DNA of 12,417 nucleotides from an uncultured Porphyromonadaceae bacterium. Lineage in GTDB: Bacteria > Bacteroidota > Bacteroidia > Bacteroidales > Muribaculaceae. The position numbers were made by a program, and so were the translations under genes. The stretch spans positions 1 through 12,417 of the forward strand of contig UROS01000062.1 in NCBI GenBank assembly GCA_900549445.1. The letters run 5' to 3'. Shown piece by piece: positions 6,454 to 12,417 of the stretch (its first letter is position 1; the number at the start of each line of letters is the position of its first letter). Under the pieces are notes generated by a model. That model made no database searches, was not told the origin of the DNA, and was given only the letters and a program-made list of their open reading frames with translations.

Positions 6454-7554
6454 ATGTACAGATACGACAACCGAGTGGTGATAACCCTCGACGCCGGAGG
6501 CACCAATCTGGTGTTCAGCGCTATGCGCGGCTACGATTTCATCGTCGAACCCATTACTTATCCCTCCAACGCCAAAGACCTCGATCTTTGCCTGCAGACA
6601 ATGGTGAAAGGCTTTACGGAAATCATAGAGAAAACCGGTGAACAACCCGTGGCCATAAGCTTCGCCTTCCCCGGCCCGGCCGACTACCGCAACGGCATAA
6701 TCGGCGGCTATCTGCCCAACTTCCCGTCGTTTCGCGACGGAGTGGCGCTCGGCCCGTTCCTCAGTAAGCATTTCGGAATCCCCGTTTTCATCAATAACGA
6801 CGGCGACCTTTTCGCTTTCGGCGAGGCTAAAGGAGGCGTCCTTCCCGAAATCAACCGCCGCATAAAAGAGCTCGGAGGCGAACGCCAGTACAACAACCTG
6901 CTCGGCTACACCTTCGGCACCGGTCTCGGCATCGGCGAGGTGATAGGCGGAGAACTCAATCTCGGCAACAACAGCTGCATCGAAACTTTCTGTCTGCGCA
7001 ATAAGCTCGAACCGGGCATCATTGCCGAGGAAGGAGCCTCAATCCGCGCGGTGAAGCGCGAATATGCACGTCTGACAGGCGACACACGCGATCTCACCCC
7101 CTACGACATTTTCAAAATTGCCGAAGGAAAGGAGGAGGGCGACGCCGAAGCTGCCGTTAAAGCGTTTGAGCGCTTTGGCGAAATTGCCGGCGACGCCTTT
7201 GCCACCGCCATCACGCTCACCGACTCGCTCGTTGTAATCGGCGGCGGCCTGACGGGCGCAATGAAATACATCCGCCCTGCCCTGCTCCGCGAACTCCGCT
7301 CGTCGATAAAGACAGTAGACGGCGACGACGTCTGCCGCGTGCAGCCGAAGGTGTTCGACCTCGACGATGAAAAAGAATTCGCGGAATTCGTAAAGGGCGA
7401 CTCCCGCCAGCTCAAGGTTTACGGCTACAACGAAACCGTGACCTACGACCCGATGAAGCGCACAGGCATTGCCGTTTCGAAACTCGGCGCTTCGAAAGCG
7501 ATCTCCATCGGCGCCTACGTCTATGCCCTCTCGCAGATCGACAAAGAGGAATAA
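6454..7554 (+). CDS. ROK-family sugar kinase (glucokinase-like), zinc motif absent
   Basis: A 366-residue cytoplasmic protein of the ROK/ASKHA fold, expected to phosphorylate a hexose or amino sugar with ATP. Visible motifs are DAGGTN (13-18, phosphate binding), FPGPAD (72-77), NND with likely catalytic Asp116, GTGLGIG (155-161) and VIGGGL (261-266, adenosine). Most ROK kinases carry GH...CxCGxxGCxE near residues 165-180. Here that region reads GGELNLGNNSCIETFC, keeping only the final C-x-E-like part, so structural zinc is probably not bound. The protein is 45-60 residues longer than typical ROK kinases, mainly in the C-terminal third. Substrate is unknown; Bacteroides RokA shows broad hexokinase activity, but orthology is not shown. 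It has its own promoter box and terminator, so it appears to be a single-gene transcript. Confidence 0.88.
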   Translation: MYRYDNRVVITLDAGGTNLVFSAMRGYDFIVEPITYPSNAKDLDLCLQTMVKGFTEIIEKTGEQPVAISFAFPGPADYRNGIIGGYLPNFPSFRDGVALGPFLSKHFGIPVFINNDGDLFAFGEAKGGVLPEINRRIKELGGERQYNNLLGYTFGTGLGIGEVIGGELNLGNNSCIETFCLRNKLEPGIIAEEGASIRAVKREYARLTGDTRDLTPYDIFKIAEGKEEGDAEAAVKAFERFGEIAGDAFATAITLTDSLVVIGGGLTGAMKYIRPALLRELRSSIKTVDGDDVCRVQPKVFDLDDEKEFAEFVKGDSRQLKVYGYNETVTYDPMKRTGIAVSKLGASKAISIGAYVYALSQIDKEE

Positions 7555-7575
7555 CCGGATGTAATCCGTCCCCCG

Positions 7576-7593
7576 CCGCCGGCGCCGCCGGCG
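7576..7593 (+). repeat. Tandem GC-only 9-mer after the ROK kinase gene
   Basis: CCGCCGGCG occurs twice back to back (7576-7584 and 7585-7593), in a block of only G and C from 7571 to 7596. Each copy contains the palindrome CGCCGGCG, so the block can fold into very stable hairpins just upstream of the terminator. Confidence 0.6.
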
Positions 7594-7605
7594 CGGAATC
7601 CGACT

Positions 7606-7652
7606 ACCCGGCAGGGTTGACATAAAGGCGCCCCGCCGGGGTCTTTTGTTTT
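7606..7652 (+). terminator. Terminator region of the ROK kinase gene
   Basis: CCCGGC (7607-7612) can pair with GCCGGG (7635-7640). Alternatively CCCC (7631-7634) pairs with GGGG (7638-7641) around GCC. Both stems end just before TCTTTTGTTTTATT (7642-7655). The GC-rich hairpin plus U-rich tail about 80 bp after the stop codon fits an intrinsic terminator. Confidence 0.65.
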
Positions 7653-7656
7653 ATTC

Positions 7657-7687
7657 TTTGGAAATCGGGAATAAATTCATAACTTTG
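7657..7687 (+). promoter_or_regulatory. Perfect promoter 300 bp upstream of the lipoprotein gene
   Basis: TTTG (7657-7660), exactly 19 nt, then TAACTTTG (7680-7687): a full match to the Bacteroidetes consensus. The next protein start is at 7986, so the transcript begins with an unusually long untranslated stretch, or encodes a separate small RNA. I saw no second TAnnTTTG box between here and 7986. Confidence 0.8.
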
Positions 7688-7690
7688 CAC

Positions 7691-7940
7691 CGCCGTCGGT
7701 CAGAGGACTGACACCTGAAATTAATAATTTTAAAGCGTTTATCAGCGCTCATTTGACAAACAGAAATCTGGAAAATTTCATATCGAAGTCAGATGGGGCA
7801 GTGATGGATGCCTTCGGATGTGTATATCTATCTGGTATTCACATATATTGCGTGAGGCTCTAACTGCTCGTTTTACTTCGATGGGCATTCCAGAGCCTCT
7901 GTTTGTGAAACGAGCAGATGATATGGATTCTCACGCTTTT
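7691..7940 (+). ncRNA. Candidate structured RNA: long 5' leader or small RNA
   Basis: No protein gene fits here, but base pairing is dense. A small hairpin GTCAG-AGGA-CTGAC lies at 7699-7712. A 13-bp stem (one G-U pair) joins 7864-7876 (CTGCTCGTTTTAC) to 7905-7917 (GTGAAACGAGCAG). It is enclosed by GCGTGAG (7850-7856) pairing with CTCACGC (7930-7936), followed directly by TTTT. A competing perfect 8-bp pairing, GAGGCTCT (7854-7861) with AGAGCCTC (7892-7899), would form a pseudoknot with the 13-bp stem and exclude the enclosing stem. Together with the promoter at 7657-7687 this looks like an RNA with alternative folds and a possible terminator near 7940. It matches no family I recognise by eye. 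Ends are inferred. Confidence 0.45.
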
Positions 7941-7985
7941 CTCGTTAATTAAACACTACATAGGGAGTCATGCAGTAAAAATGCA

Positions 7986-8858
7986 ATGTTCAAACCAATC
8001 AATTTTTTGACTCTTGGCGCGTTCGTTCTTTGCTTTGCCGCTGCTTCCTGCAGCGATGACAACGACGGGCCAAATTCCGGAAACGGGGAATCGGGACGAG
8101 TAAATCCCGCTACAGTATTCGCAAATGGCCTTCCCACTCAGGTCGGAGATTACGTAATCACGAAGAACAGCGAAGGTCTGGTAACCCGAATCACTGACGG
8201 CGACGAAGTGACAACTTTCAACTACAATCCCTCTAAATCGGATTCGCGTGCTGCAAGCCGCCCCTCTGACTGCGACATGACAATGAAGGTGGAATGGGGC
8301 AGCGACGCAGACGGCGTTGATTTCTACATCAGGCTCAACTCTCAGGGCTACATTGATTATGCCTTTGAGGAAGATGAGGACGAGTATGACGGTATCACCT
8401 ATAATGAATGGGGGTTCAAATACAACAGCAAGGGTCAGCTCGTTGAGATGAAACGCACCGAGGGCGACAATGAGGTGACAACGATCACTTACAATGCCGA
8501 CGGCGATATCGTGAGCGTCGCACTCCGCGATGATGAAGAAGGGCAGAAAACGACAGCAACCGTCGGTTATACGGATGCCTCCCACTCCTCTCCCATTCTC
8601 AACAAGAGCGGCATCATGCTCTACGACGACAGCTTCAGAATCGATATGGACGAGATGGCTCCCGCATACTACGCCGGTCTGCTCGGTAAAGGCACTACTC
8701 ACCTGCCTCTGACAAATAAGGAGGTTTCTGACGGATATACCGACAACTACACCTTCGTATGGGAATTCAACTCCAACGATATGCCTGTTAAATTCACAAG
8801 TTCATACTCTAACCAGTACGGGACTTATACCGAAGAGCCCGTAATCTTACATTGGTAA
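7986..8858 (+). CDS. Surface-type lipoprotein of unknown function (DUF4595-like)
   Basis: A 290-residue protein with a type II signal: MFKPINFLTLGAFVLCFAAA, then lipobox AASC with Cys22. The mature N-terminus CSDDNDGP fits the Bacteroides lipoprotein export signal (Ser then several Asp), which directs lipoproteins to the cell surface. The body is acidic and holds YD-like strand pairs: TRITDGDEVTTFNYN, ITYNEWGFKYNSKGQLVEMKRT and TITYNADGDIVSVALRDD. These recall the DUF4595 lipoproteins common in gut Bacteroidales; that assignment is by resemblance only. Function and ligand are unknown. The ATG at 7986 is chosen because the signal peptide starts there; a G-rich AGGGAG at 7962-7967 is too far away to be a firm ribosome-binding site. 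A nested inverted repeat downstream separates it from the convergent tonB-like gene. Confidence 0.8.
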   Translation: MFKPINFLTLGAFVLCFAAASCSDDNDGPNSGNGESGRVNPATVFANGLPTQVGDYVITKNSEGLVTRITDGDEVTTFNYNPSKSDSRAASRPSDCDMTMKVEWGSDADGVDFYIRLNSQGYIDYAFEEDEDEYDGITYNEWGFKYNSKGQLVEMKRTEGDNEVTTITYNADGDIVSVALRDDEEGQKTTATVGYTDASHSSPILNKSGIMLYDDSFRIDMDEMAPAYYAGLLGKGTTHLPLTNKEVSDGYTDNYTFVWEFNSNDMPVKFTSSYSNQYGTYTEEPVILHW

Positions 8859-8880
8859 GAAGAAAGACCGCTAAGACAAC

Positions 8881-8965
8881 GAAACAGCCCCGGATTTCTG
8901 AAGTGACCCCAAAAGTTTTGTGTCTAACTTTTGGGGTGCAGTTCAGATTTCTCCGGGGCTGTTTC
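8881..8965. terminator. Long nested inverted repeat, likely bidirectional terminator with IS-end-like core
   Basis: Outer arms: GAAACAGCCCCGGA (8881-8894) and its exact complement at 8952-8965. Middle: TCTGAA (8897-8902) with TTCAGA (8942-8947). Inner: CCCCAAAAGTT (8907-8917) with AACTTTTGGGG (8926-8936) around an 8-nt loop. The whole folds into one long imperfect hairpin followed by TTTCTTATTTAT, between the convergent lipoprotein and tonB-like genes. The core runs TGACCCC...GGGGTGCA, beginning TG and ending CA, and resembles IS3-family terminal repeats from memory. It may be a miniature or deleted insertion lodged in the loop of an older terminator. Confidence 0.7.
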
Positions 8966-9027
8966 TTATTTATGTATGCAACTCATTCAGAGCATTTTTT
9001 AGGCTCAAGTACATATTGGATTCCGAA

Positions 9028-9840
9028 TCAGCGGAAGCGGTAAGTGATCGTGCCGGTCTGCGACACGGGAGCTGATTGGTCGACTGAGAATTTCGAGGCG
9101 CGGGCGGCGGCTATGCAGTTCTGGCGCGTACGGGCACTTGTGGCAGCCTGGCCTGTTCCGGAGGCATACGATGCGGAGGTTACGGCACCGTCGCGGTTTA
9201 CGGTGACGCGGATGGTGATTGTGCCGAGAGGGCCACGGGCCGGACGCTCGTAATGAGCTATGGAACGTCCTTTCAGATTATGACCGGGTTCGCCGGATGC
9301 CGCTCCGGTCTCGGAGTTGCCGTCGGGGGAACCGGCGCTTCCTTTGCCCGACTGTCCCGCTCCCGAAAAGTTAGCGCCCACACGGTTGGCAATTGCCTGG
9401 CGCTGCTCCTGCTCGCGTTTGGCCTGGGCCGCTTTGCGCTGCGCTTCGAGTTCTTCCTTTGTGGGTCCGGTCTTTTCAGGCTCAGGCTTTTTCTCAACCT
9501 TCATCGGCGAGGGTTTGGAGGAGGATATCACCGGGGCGGGTTCGGCCGGCTCTCCGGCGTTTTCAAGAGCCTCGGCCTGCGGCGAAGGAAGTTCCGCAGC
9601 ATTATCGGCAGTCGGCGCAGGGGTTGATTCGGACTGCGCGAGTTCGGGACGGTCGCCGATCATCACGTATTCGCCGCCGAACAGCAGTTCGGCGGAGTCG
9701 ACCGGAGGCCACGTGCGGTCGGCTTCCTCAACTCCGTCGTAGCGGAGGTACAGACACAGCAAAAGCACCACCACGAGCGCATGGAACACCACGGTGAAGA
9801 AAAGGGCTATAAGCCTGCTTTTGCGGTTGTTATCTTTCAT
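9028..9840 (-). CDS. TonB/TolA-like energy transducer
   Basis: A 270-residue inner-membrane-anchored periplasmic protein. It has a short basic N-terminus, one membrane helix near 10-31 with a His at position 20 (a His in this helix is functionally important in E. coli TonB), and a Pro/Glu/Lys-rich spacer (about 70-145) with a charged helical stretch EELEAQRKAAQAKREQEQRQ. A Gly/Ser-rich linker follows, then a compact C-terminal domain (about 200-270) starting GTITIRVTVNRDGAV and ending GTITYRFR, of TonB_C type. It couples the proton motive force, via ExbB/ExbD, to outer-membrane receptors, or acts as a TolA-like envelope protein; the sequence does not decide. Its start overlaps the exbD end by 11 bp. 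It is last in the pdxJ operon. Confidence 0.85.
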   Translation of the reverse strand: MKDNNRKSRLIALFFTVVFHALVVVLLLCLYLRYDGVEEADRTWPPVDSAELLFGGEYVMIGDRPELAQSESTPAPTADNAAELPSPQAEALENAGEPAEPAPVISSSKPSPMKVEKKPEPEKTGPTKEELEAQRKAAQAKREQEQRQAIANRVGANFSGAGQSGKGSAGSPDGNSETGAASGEPGHNLKGRSIAHYERPARGPLGTITIRVTVNRDGAVTSASYASGTGQAATSARTRQNCIAAARASKFSVDQSAPVSQTGTITYRFR

Positions 9841-10282
9841 TTGCCTGAGTATTGGAATCCGGGCGTGCGGAGGCCGGGGCCGGTTTGGTGGCGAGCACCA
9901 TTTTCAGGTTGTTGCGTGCTCCGAGGTCGAGGATTTCAACGAGTTTGCCATAGGTTACGTTTTCATCGGCATACACGGCTATAAAATTCTCCGGATCGCC
10001 CGATGCCGCAAGAGTCAGAAACGCCAGCAGTTCGTCGGAGTTCATGGCGCGGGGCTCGTCGTCGCCGAAACTTGCATAAACGGTCATATCTTTGTCGATA
10101 AACACTCTCGTGGACGGCTTGAGAGCCGTCTGCTTCGAACTTTCGGGCAGGTTTATTTCCAGCGCGGTGGGAAACACGAATGTCGACGTGACCATGAAAA
10201 ATATGAGCAGCAGGAAAATAACGTCGGTCATCGACGCCATCGAAAATGCCGCCATCATATTGTTTTGCCGTTTGAGTGCCAT
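9830..10282 (-). CDS. ExbD/TolR-family biopolymer transport protein
   Basis: A 150-residue protein with one N-terminal membrane helix (about 19-36), including MASMTDVIFLLLIFFMVTSTF. Asp20 in this helix corresponds to the conserved proton-pathway Asp of ExbD/TolR. The periplasmic domain follows, with LEINLPES and a typical ENFIAVYADENVTYGKLVEILDLGARN segment. I chose the ATG at 10282 (MALKRQNNMM) because family members start there; an upstream ATG at 10336 would add 18 residues overlapping exbB. The gene starts 4 bp after the exbB stop and overlaps the tonB-like gene by 11 bp. Confidence 0.92.
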   Translation of the reverse strand: MALKRQNNMMAAFSMASMTDVIFLLLIFFMVTSTFVFPTALEINLPESSKQTALKPSTRVFIDKDMTVYASFGDDEPRAMNSDELLAFLTLAASGDPENFIAVYADENVTYGKLVEILDLGARNNLKMVLATKPAPASARPDSNTQANER

Positions 10283-10286
10283 TGGA

Positions 10287-11024
10287 TCAAGCCGGTTCGT
10301 TGAGGAGATCCATGAATTCCATGGTGTGCGCCTCAAGCTGGTTCATGATGGAGTTGACGCGAGCCACAATATAATTGTAGGCGAAGAGTGCCACGATACC
10401 GACGACCAGACCCGCCACGGTAGTGACAAGTGCGGCGTAAATACCGTCGGCGAGAATAGCTATATTGGCGGTATTGCCGGCCGACGCGAGGTTGTAGAAT
10501 GCCTGCACCATACCGACAACCGTACCTAAGAATCCGAGCATAGGAGCACCGGCAGCGGTTGTGGCAAGCCAGGGCAGACCCTTTTCGAGGGCGGCAACCT
10601 CGATGTTGCCGGTATTTTCTATTGCCACGAGCACATCGTTCATCGGACGTCCGATTCGCGAGATGCCTTTGCCTATGAGGCGTGCATAAGGAGTGTCGGT
10701 CTTCTCGCAGAGGTTGCGGGCACTGTCAATTTCGCCGTCGTGGATATAGTCGCGGATACGGTCCATGAAAGAACTGTCGCGGCGTGCGGCGCGGCGAAGC
10801 ACAATGCAGCGCTCTATAAATATGTAGATGCACACAAGCGAGAGAAGGGCGAGCACAATCATGATTACACCACCGCGCGTGCAGAGATCCCACACCGACA
10901 GTTCGGCAGCTGCGGGCGCCTGCGGGGCGGTTTCGACTAATGTTGCGGTGCTGACGATCTGACTTATGGTGTCGGCGGCTGCCGCGGGTACGGCCTGAAT
11001 AAGCAATGACGGAATTGCAGACAT
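10287..11024 (-). CDS. ExbB/TolQ/MotA-family proton channel protein
   Basis: A 245-residue membrane protein with helices near 50-72, 152-175 and 192-218. Family motifs are seen: the first helix followed by IERCIVLRR, then GLPWLATTAAGAPMLGFLGTVVGM before and within helix 2, and ALVTTVAGLVVGI in helix 3. ExbB forms the pentameric channel that drives ExbD and TonB. I used the ATG at 11024; an in-frame TTG at 11051 would add nine residues. A hydrophobic, Ala-rich N-terminus (4-40) precedes the first core helix and may be a signal or extra helix. It follows pdxJ after 34 bp. Confidence 0.92.
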   Translation of the reverse strand: MSAIPSLLIQAVPAAAADTISQIVSTATLVETAPQAPAAAELSVWDLCTRGGVIMIVLALLSLVCIYIFIERCIVLRRAARRDSSFMDRIRDYIHDGEIDSARNLCEKTDTPYARLIGKGISRIGRPMNDVLVAIENTGNIEVAALEKGLPWLATTAAGAPMLGFLGTVVGMVQAFYNLASAGNTANIAILADGIYAALVTTVAGLVVGIVALFAYNYIVARVNSIMNQLEAHTMEFMDLLNEPA

Positions 11025-11058
11025 TGTGATGAATATGAAATTGGGTAACAAATGATTT

Positions 11059-11772
11059 TTATTTCAGACACTCTTTGTAACGTCTGATTGTTTCAGCGAG
11101 TCCGAGGTAGAGGGCGTCGCATATGAGTGCGTGGCCTATCGACACTTCGTTGAGATATTTCACGTTCTGCCTGAACCATGCAAGGTTCTCGAGATTGAGA
11201 TCGTGGCCCGCGTTGACGCCGAGTCCGACATCGTGGGCGGTTTCAGAAGCTGCGGCATAAGGCTCCACGGCTTTCTCGCGGTCGGAGGCATAGGCGTCGG
11301 CATAGTGCTTCGTGTACAGCTCCACGCGGTCGGCACCCGCACGCGCGGCAAACCTTATCTGTTCGGAATCCGGCTCAACGAAGATCGAGGTACGTATGCC
11401 CGCCTCCCTCATGCGGTCGACCACCGAGGTAAGGAACTCGAGGTTCTGCTCAACGTTCCATCCTGCCGAGGAGGTGAGAGCGTCGGGGGCGTCCGGGACG
11501 AGAGTCACCTGCGTGGGCTTAACTTTCAGAACCAGATCGATGAATCTTTCCGAAGGGTAACCCTCTATGTTGAACTCTGTCTTGACGAGCGGACGGAGCG
11601 AAAACACGTCGGCATATCGGATATGACGCTCGTCGGGACGCGGATGCACCGTAATGCCGTTGGCGCCCATCGCCTCGATGTCCTGTGCTGCCTTGTCGAG
11701 ATCAGGGATATTTTCACCGCGCGAGTTGCGGAGAGTCGCGATTTTGTTGATATTAACGCTTAGATTTGTCAT
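11059..11772 (-). CDS. pdxJ: Pyridoxine 5'-phosphate synthase
   Basis: A 237-residue cytoplasmic TIM-barrel enzyme that condenses 1-deoxy-D-xylulose 5-phosphate with 3-amino-1-hydroxyacetone 1-phosphate to make pyridoxine 5'-phosphate (DXP-dependent vitamin B6 route). Conserved segments: SVNINKIATLRNSRG (5-19), GANGITVHPRPDERHIR (36-52) with active-site His43 and Arg45, EFNIEGYP (66-73), GADRVELYT (146-154) with Glu151, GVNAGHDLN (185-193) with His190, and EVSIGHALICDALYLGL near the end. LVPD at 91-94 replaces the LVPE of E. coli; I recall Asp as usual in Bacteroidota. First gene of a four-gene operon with exbB, exbD and the tonB-like gene. I saw no full promoter consensus upstream. Confidence 0.96.
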   Translation of the reverse strand: MTNLSVNINKIATLRNSRGENIPDLDKAAQDIEAMGANGITVHPRPDERHIRYADVFSLRPLVKTEFNIEGYPSERFIDLVLKVKPTQVTLVPDAPDALTSSAGWNVEQNLEFLTSVVDRMREAGIRTSIFVEPDSEQIRFAARAGADRVELYTKHYADAYASDREKAVEPYAAASETAHDVGLGVNAGHDLNLENLAWFRQNVKYLNEVSIGHALICDALYLGLAETIRRYKECLK

Positions 11773-11812
11773 TTTCTGCTTGTAAGTGAAATCTTTTTTA
11801 CCGCCGGGGTGG

Positions 11813-11842
11813 TTTCTTTATAAAGGATAATTCGTAATTTTG
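11813..11842 (+). promoter_or_regulatory. Promoter of the ACT-domain gene
   Basis: TAATTTTG (11835-11842) fits TAnnTTTG exactly. Upstream, TTTC (11813-11816) stands at 18 nt, a near match to the TTTG element. The expected transcript start leaves only about 8-11 nt before the ATG at 11857. Confidence 0.65.
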
Positions 11843-11856
11843 CAGCCCCGGCAGAA

Positions 11857-12288
11857 ATGGCCGTAATGCCGACTGCAAATTTAGTCAGAAAAACTGAAAC
11901 GAGAAATATTTTGAGACGAAAAGCAGACATAAAGCTGAAAGGAGTGCCCTCGGCGGAAGCCGAGCTGCGGCGACTTATGCCACCTTCCGATGAAAGCTCC
12001 ATTCTGAGGGTAGCCGTAGACCGCCGCGACTACAGCGCTTCGCGTCTGGCCATGGCCGTGGAGGACTGCGATGCGCATCTGCTGAACCTCAACGTAACGT
12101 CGGGTTCCGACTCCTCTTCGCGCCTGCTGGTCGAGCTGCGTGTCAACCACCGCAATCCTCATCTCGTTGTCCGCTCGCTCGAGCGCTACGGCTTCGAAGT
12201 GGTGGATTTCGCCGCCGGCTACTCGACTGACGACAGCGAAACCGCGCGCCGCCGCATAGACGAACTCATCCATTACCTCGAAATCTGA
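11857..12288 (+). CDS. ACT-domain protein, short relative of Bacteroidales CBS-ACT proteins
   Basis: A 143-residue protein. Residues ~48-118 form an ACT-like unit: ILRVAVDRRDYSASRLAMAVEDCDAHLLNLNVTS, then RLLVELRVNHRNPHLVVRSLERYGFEVV. This closely resembles the C-terminal part of CBS-domain proteins that, from memory, lie beside pdxJ and the NAD kinase gene in other Bacteroidales. Here the ~130-residue CBS pair is absent; instead there is a basic, probably disordered N-terminus (1-40, LVRKTETRNILRRKADIKLK). A promoter ends 15 bp upstream, so the CBS part is not hidden in another frame. Alternative in-frame starts are the fourth codon (11866) and Met41 (11977). ACT domains often bind amino acids or small ligands; the ligand is unknown. 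It is divergent from pdxJ. Confidence 0.7.
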   Translation: MAVMPTANLVRKTETRNILRRKADIKLKGVPSAEAELRRLMPPSDESSILRVAVDRRDYSASRLAMAVEDCDAHLLNLNVTSGSDSSSRLLVELRVNHRNPHLVVRSLERYGFEVVDFAAGYSTDDSETARRRIDELIHYLEI

Positions 12289-12296
12289 AATCCTGC

Positions 12297-12313
12297 CTCT
12301 TGCAGAGTTTTTT
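12297..12313 (+). terminator. Weak intrinsic terminator after the ACT-domain gene
   Basis: CTCT (12297-12300), loop TGC, AGAG (12304-12307), then TTTTTT (12308-12313), just after the stop codon. The stem is short, so activity is uncertain. The rest to 12417 is AT-rich with no recognised gene or promoter. Confidence 0.35.
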
Positions 12314-12417
12314 CATCGGCCAAAACAGCAAGGGACGCAAGGTTAATTTTTAATATGAGTTAAATTCATCACCACTCAGCGCCCAAATCGTTAAAATTTA
12401 GCTAAAATCAACAAAAT

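Noticed and set aside
7970..7978. ATG CAG TAA mini reading frame just before the lipoprotein start, with AGGGAG upstream
   Set aside because: A two-codon frame is expected by chance, and the AGGGAG sits only 2 nt from that ATG, too close for normal use.
7688..7985. Possible 6S RNA, tmRNA or RNase P RNA in the long intergenic region
   Set aside because: I could not find the end-to-end closing helix of 6S RNA, a tRNA-like acceptor end, or conserved RNase P segments, so it is left as an unassigned structured RNA.
7968..8702. 244-codon minus-strand open frame antisense to the lipoprotein gene
   Set aside because: The plus strand has a clear lipoprotein signal and YD-like strand pattern; the antisense frame has no start signal, promoter or family resemblance.
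1..12417. CRISPR arrays, tRNA or rRNA genes, transposases, phage or defence genes
   Set aside because: No regularly spaced repeats, cloverleaf sequences, rRNA segments, or proteins of those families were seen in the window.

Overview
The window looks like a chromosomal core segment from a Bacteroidota genome, most likely order Bacteroidales and possibly near Muribaculaceae. Three things point there. The promoters are of the Bacteroidetes sigma-ABfr type (TTTG, about 19 nt, TAnnTTTG), with three perfect copies at 51-81, 5534-5564 (minus) and 7657-7687. Gene starts mostly lack Shine-Dalgarno sequences. The protein families and their order (CoaX, an outer-membrane beta-barrel, LptC and CorC in one run; PdxJ, ExbB, ExbD and TonB in another) are Bacteroidales-like. 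Coding DNA is GC-rich and intergenic DNA AT-rich, so long open frames antisense to real genes are common and were treated as shadows.

Layout. (1) 1-640: rplS (ribosomal protein L19) with a perfect promoter, a hairpin-forming leader and two tandem terminators. (2) 665-1582: an EamA/DMT-family membrane transporter. (3) 1592-6279, minus strand, convergent with it: an envelope and division cluster read as ftsB/divIC-like, a small four-helix membrane protein, coaX (type III pantothenate kinase), an outer-membrane beta-barrel protein, lptC and a CorC/HlyC-type CNNM-CBS protein. The genes are packed with short gaps or overlaps, and coaX has its own promoter almost touching its start codon. (4) 6454-7554: a ROK-family sugar kinase, divergent from ftsB and lacking the usual zinc motif. 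(5) 7555-7985: a 430-bp gap without a protein gene. It holds a GC-rich terminator region, a perfect promoter and about 250 nt with strong, partly mutually exclusive RNA pairings. (6) 7986-8858: a surface-type lipoprotein of unknown function. (7) 8881-8965: a long nested inverted repeat whose inner arms resemble insertion-sequence ends and whose outer arms look like a terminator. (8) 9028-11772, minus strand: pdxJ-exbB-exbD-tonB. (9) 11857-12288: a short ACT-domain protein, divergent from pdxJ. The remaining 12314-12417 is AT-rich with no recognised element.

Functionally, the minus-strand clusters concern the cell envelope: divisome assembly, LPS transport, outer-membrane protein, and proton-motive-force coupling to the outer membrane. 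Two cofactor genes, coaX (CoA) and pdxJ (vitamin B6), sit in the same transcripts. I see no CRISPR array, tRNA, rRNA, transposase, phage gene or defence system. The window is mostly ordinary housekeeping DNA. The places most worth a second look are the structured region at 7657-7940, the near-leaderless coaX promoter, the rplS leader, the nested repeat at 8881-8965 and the ACT protein without CBS domains.
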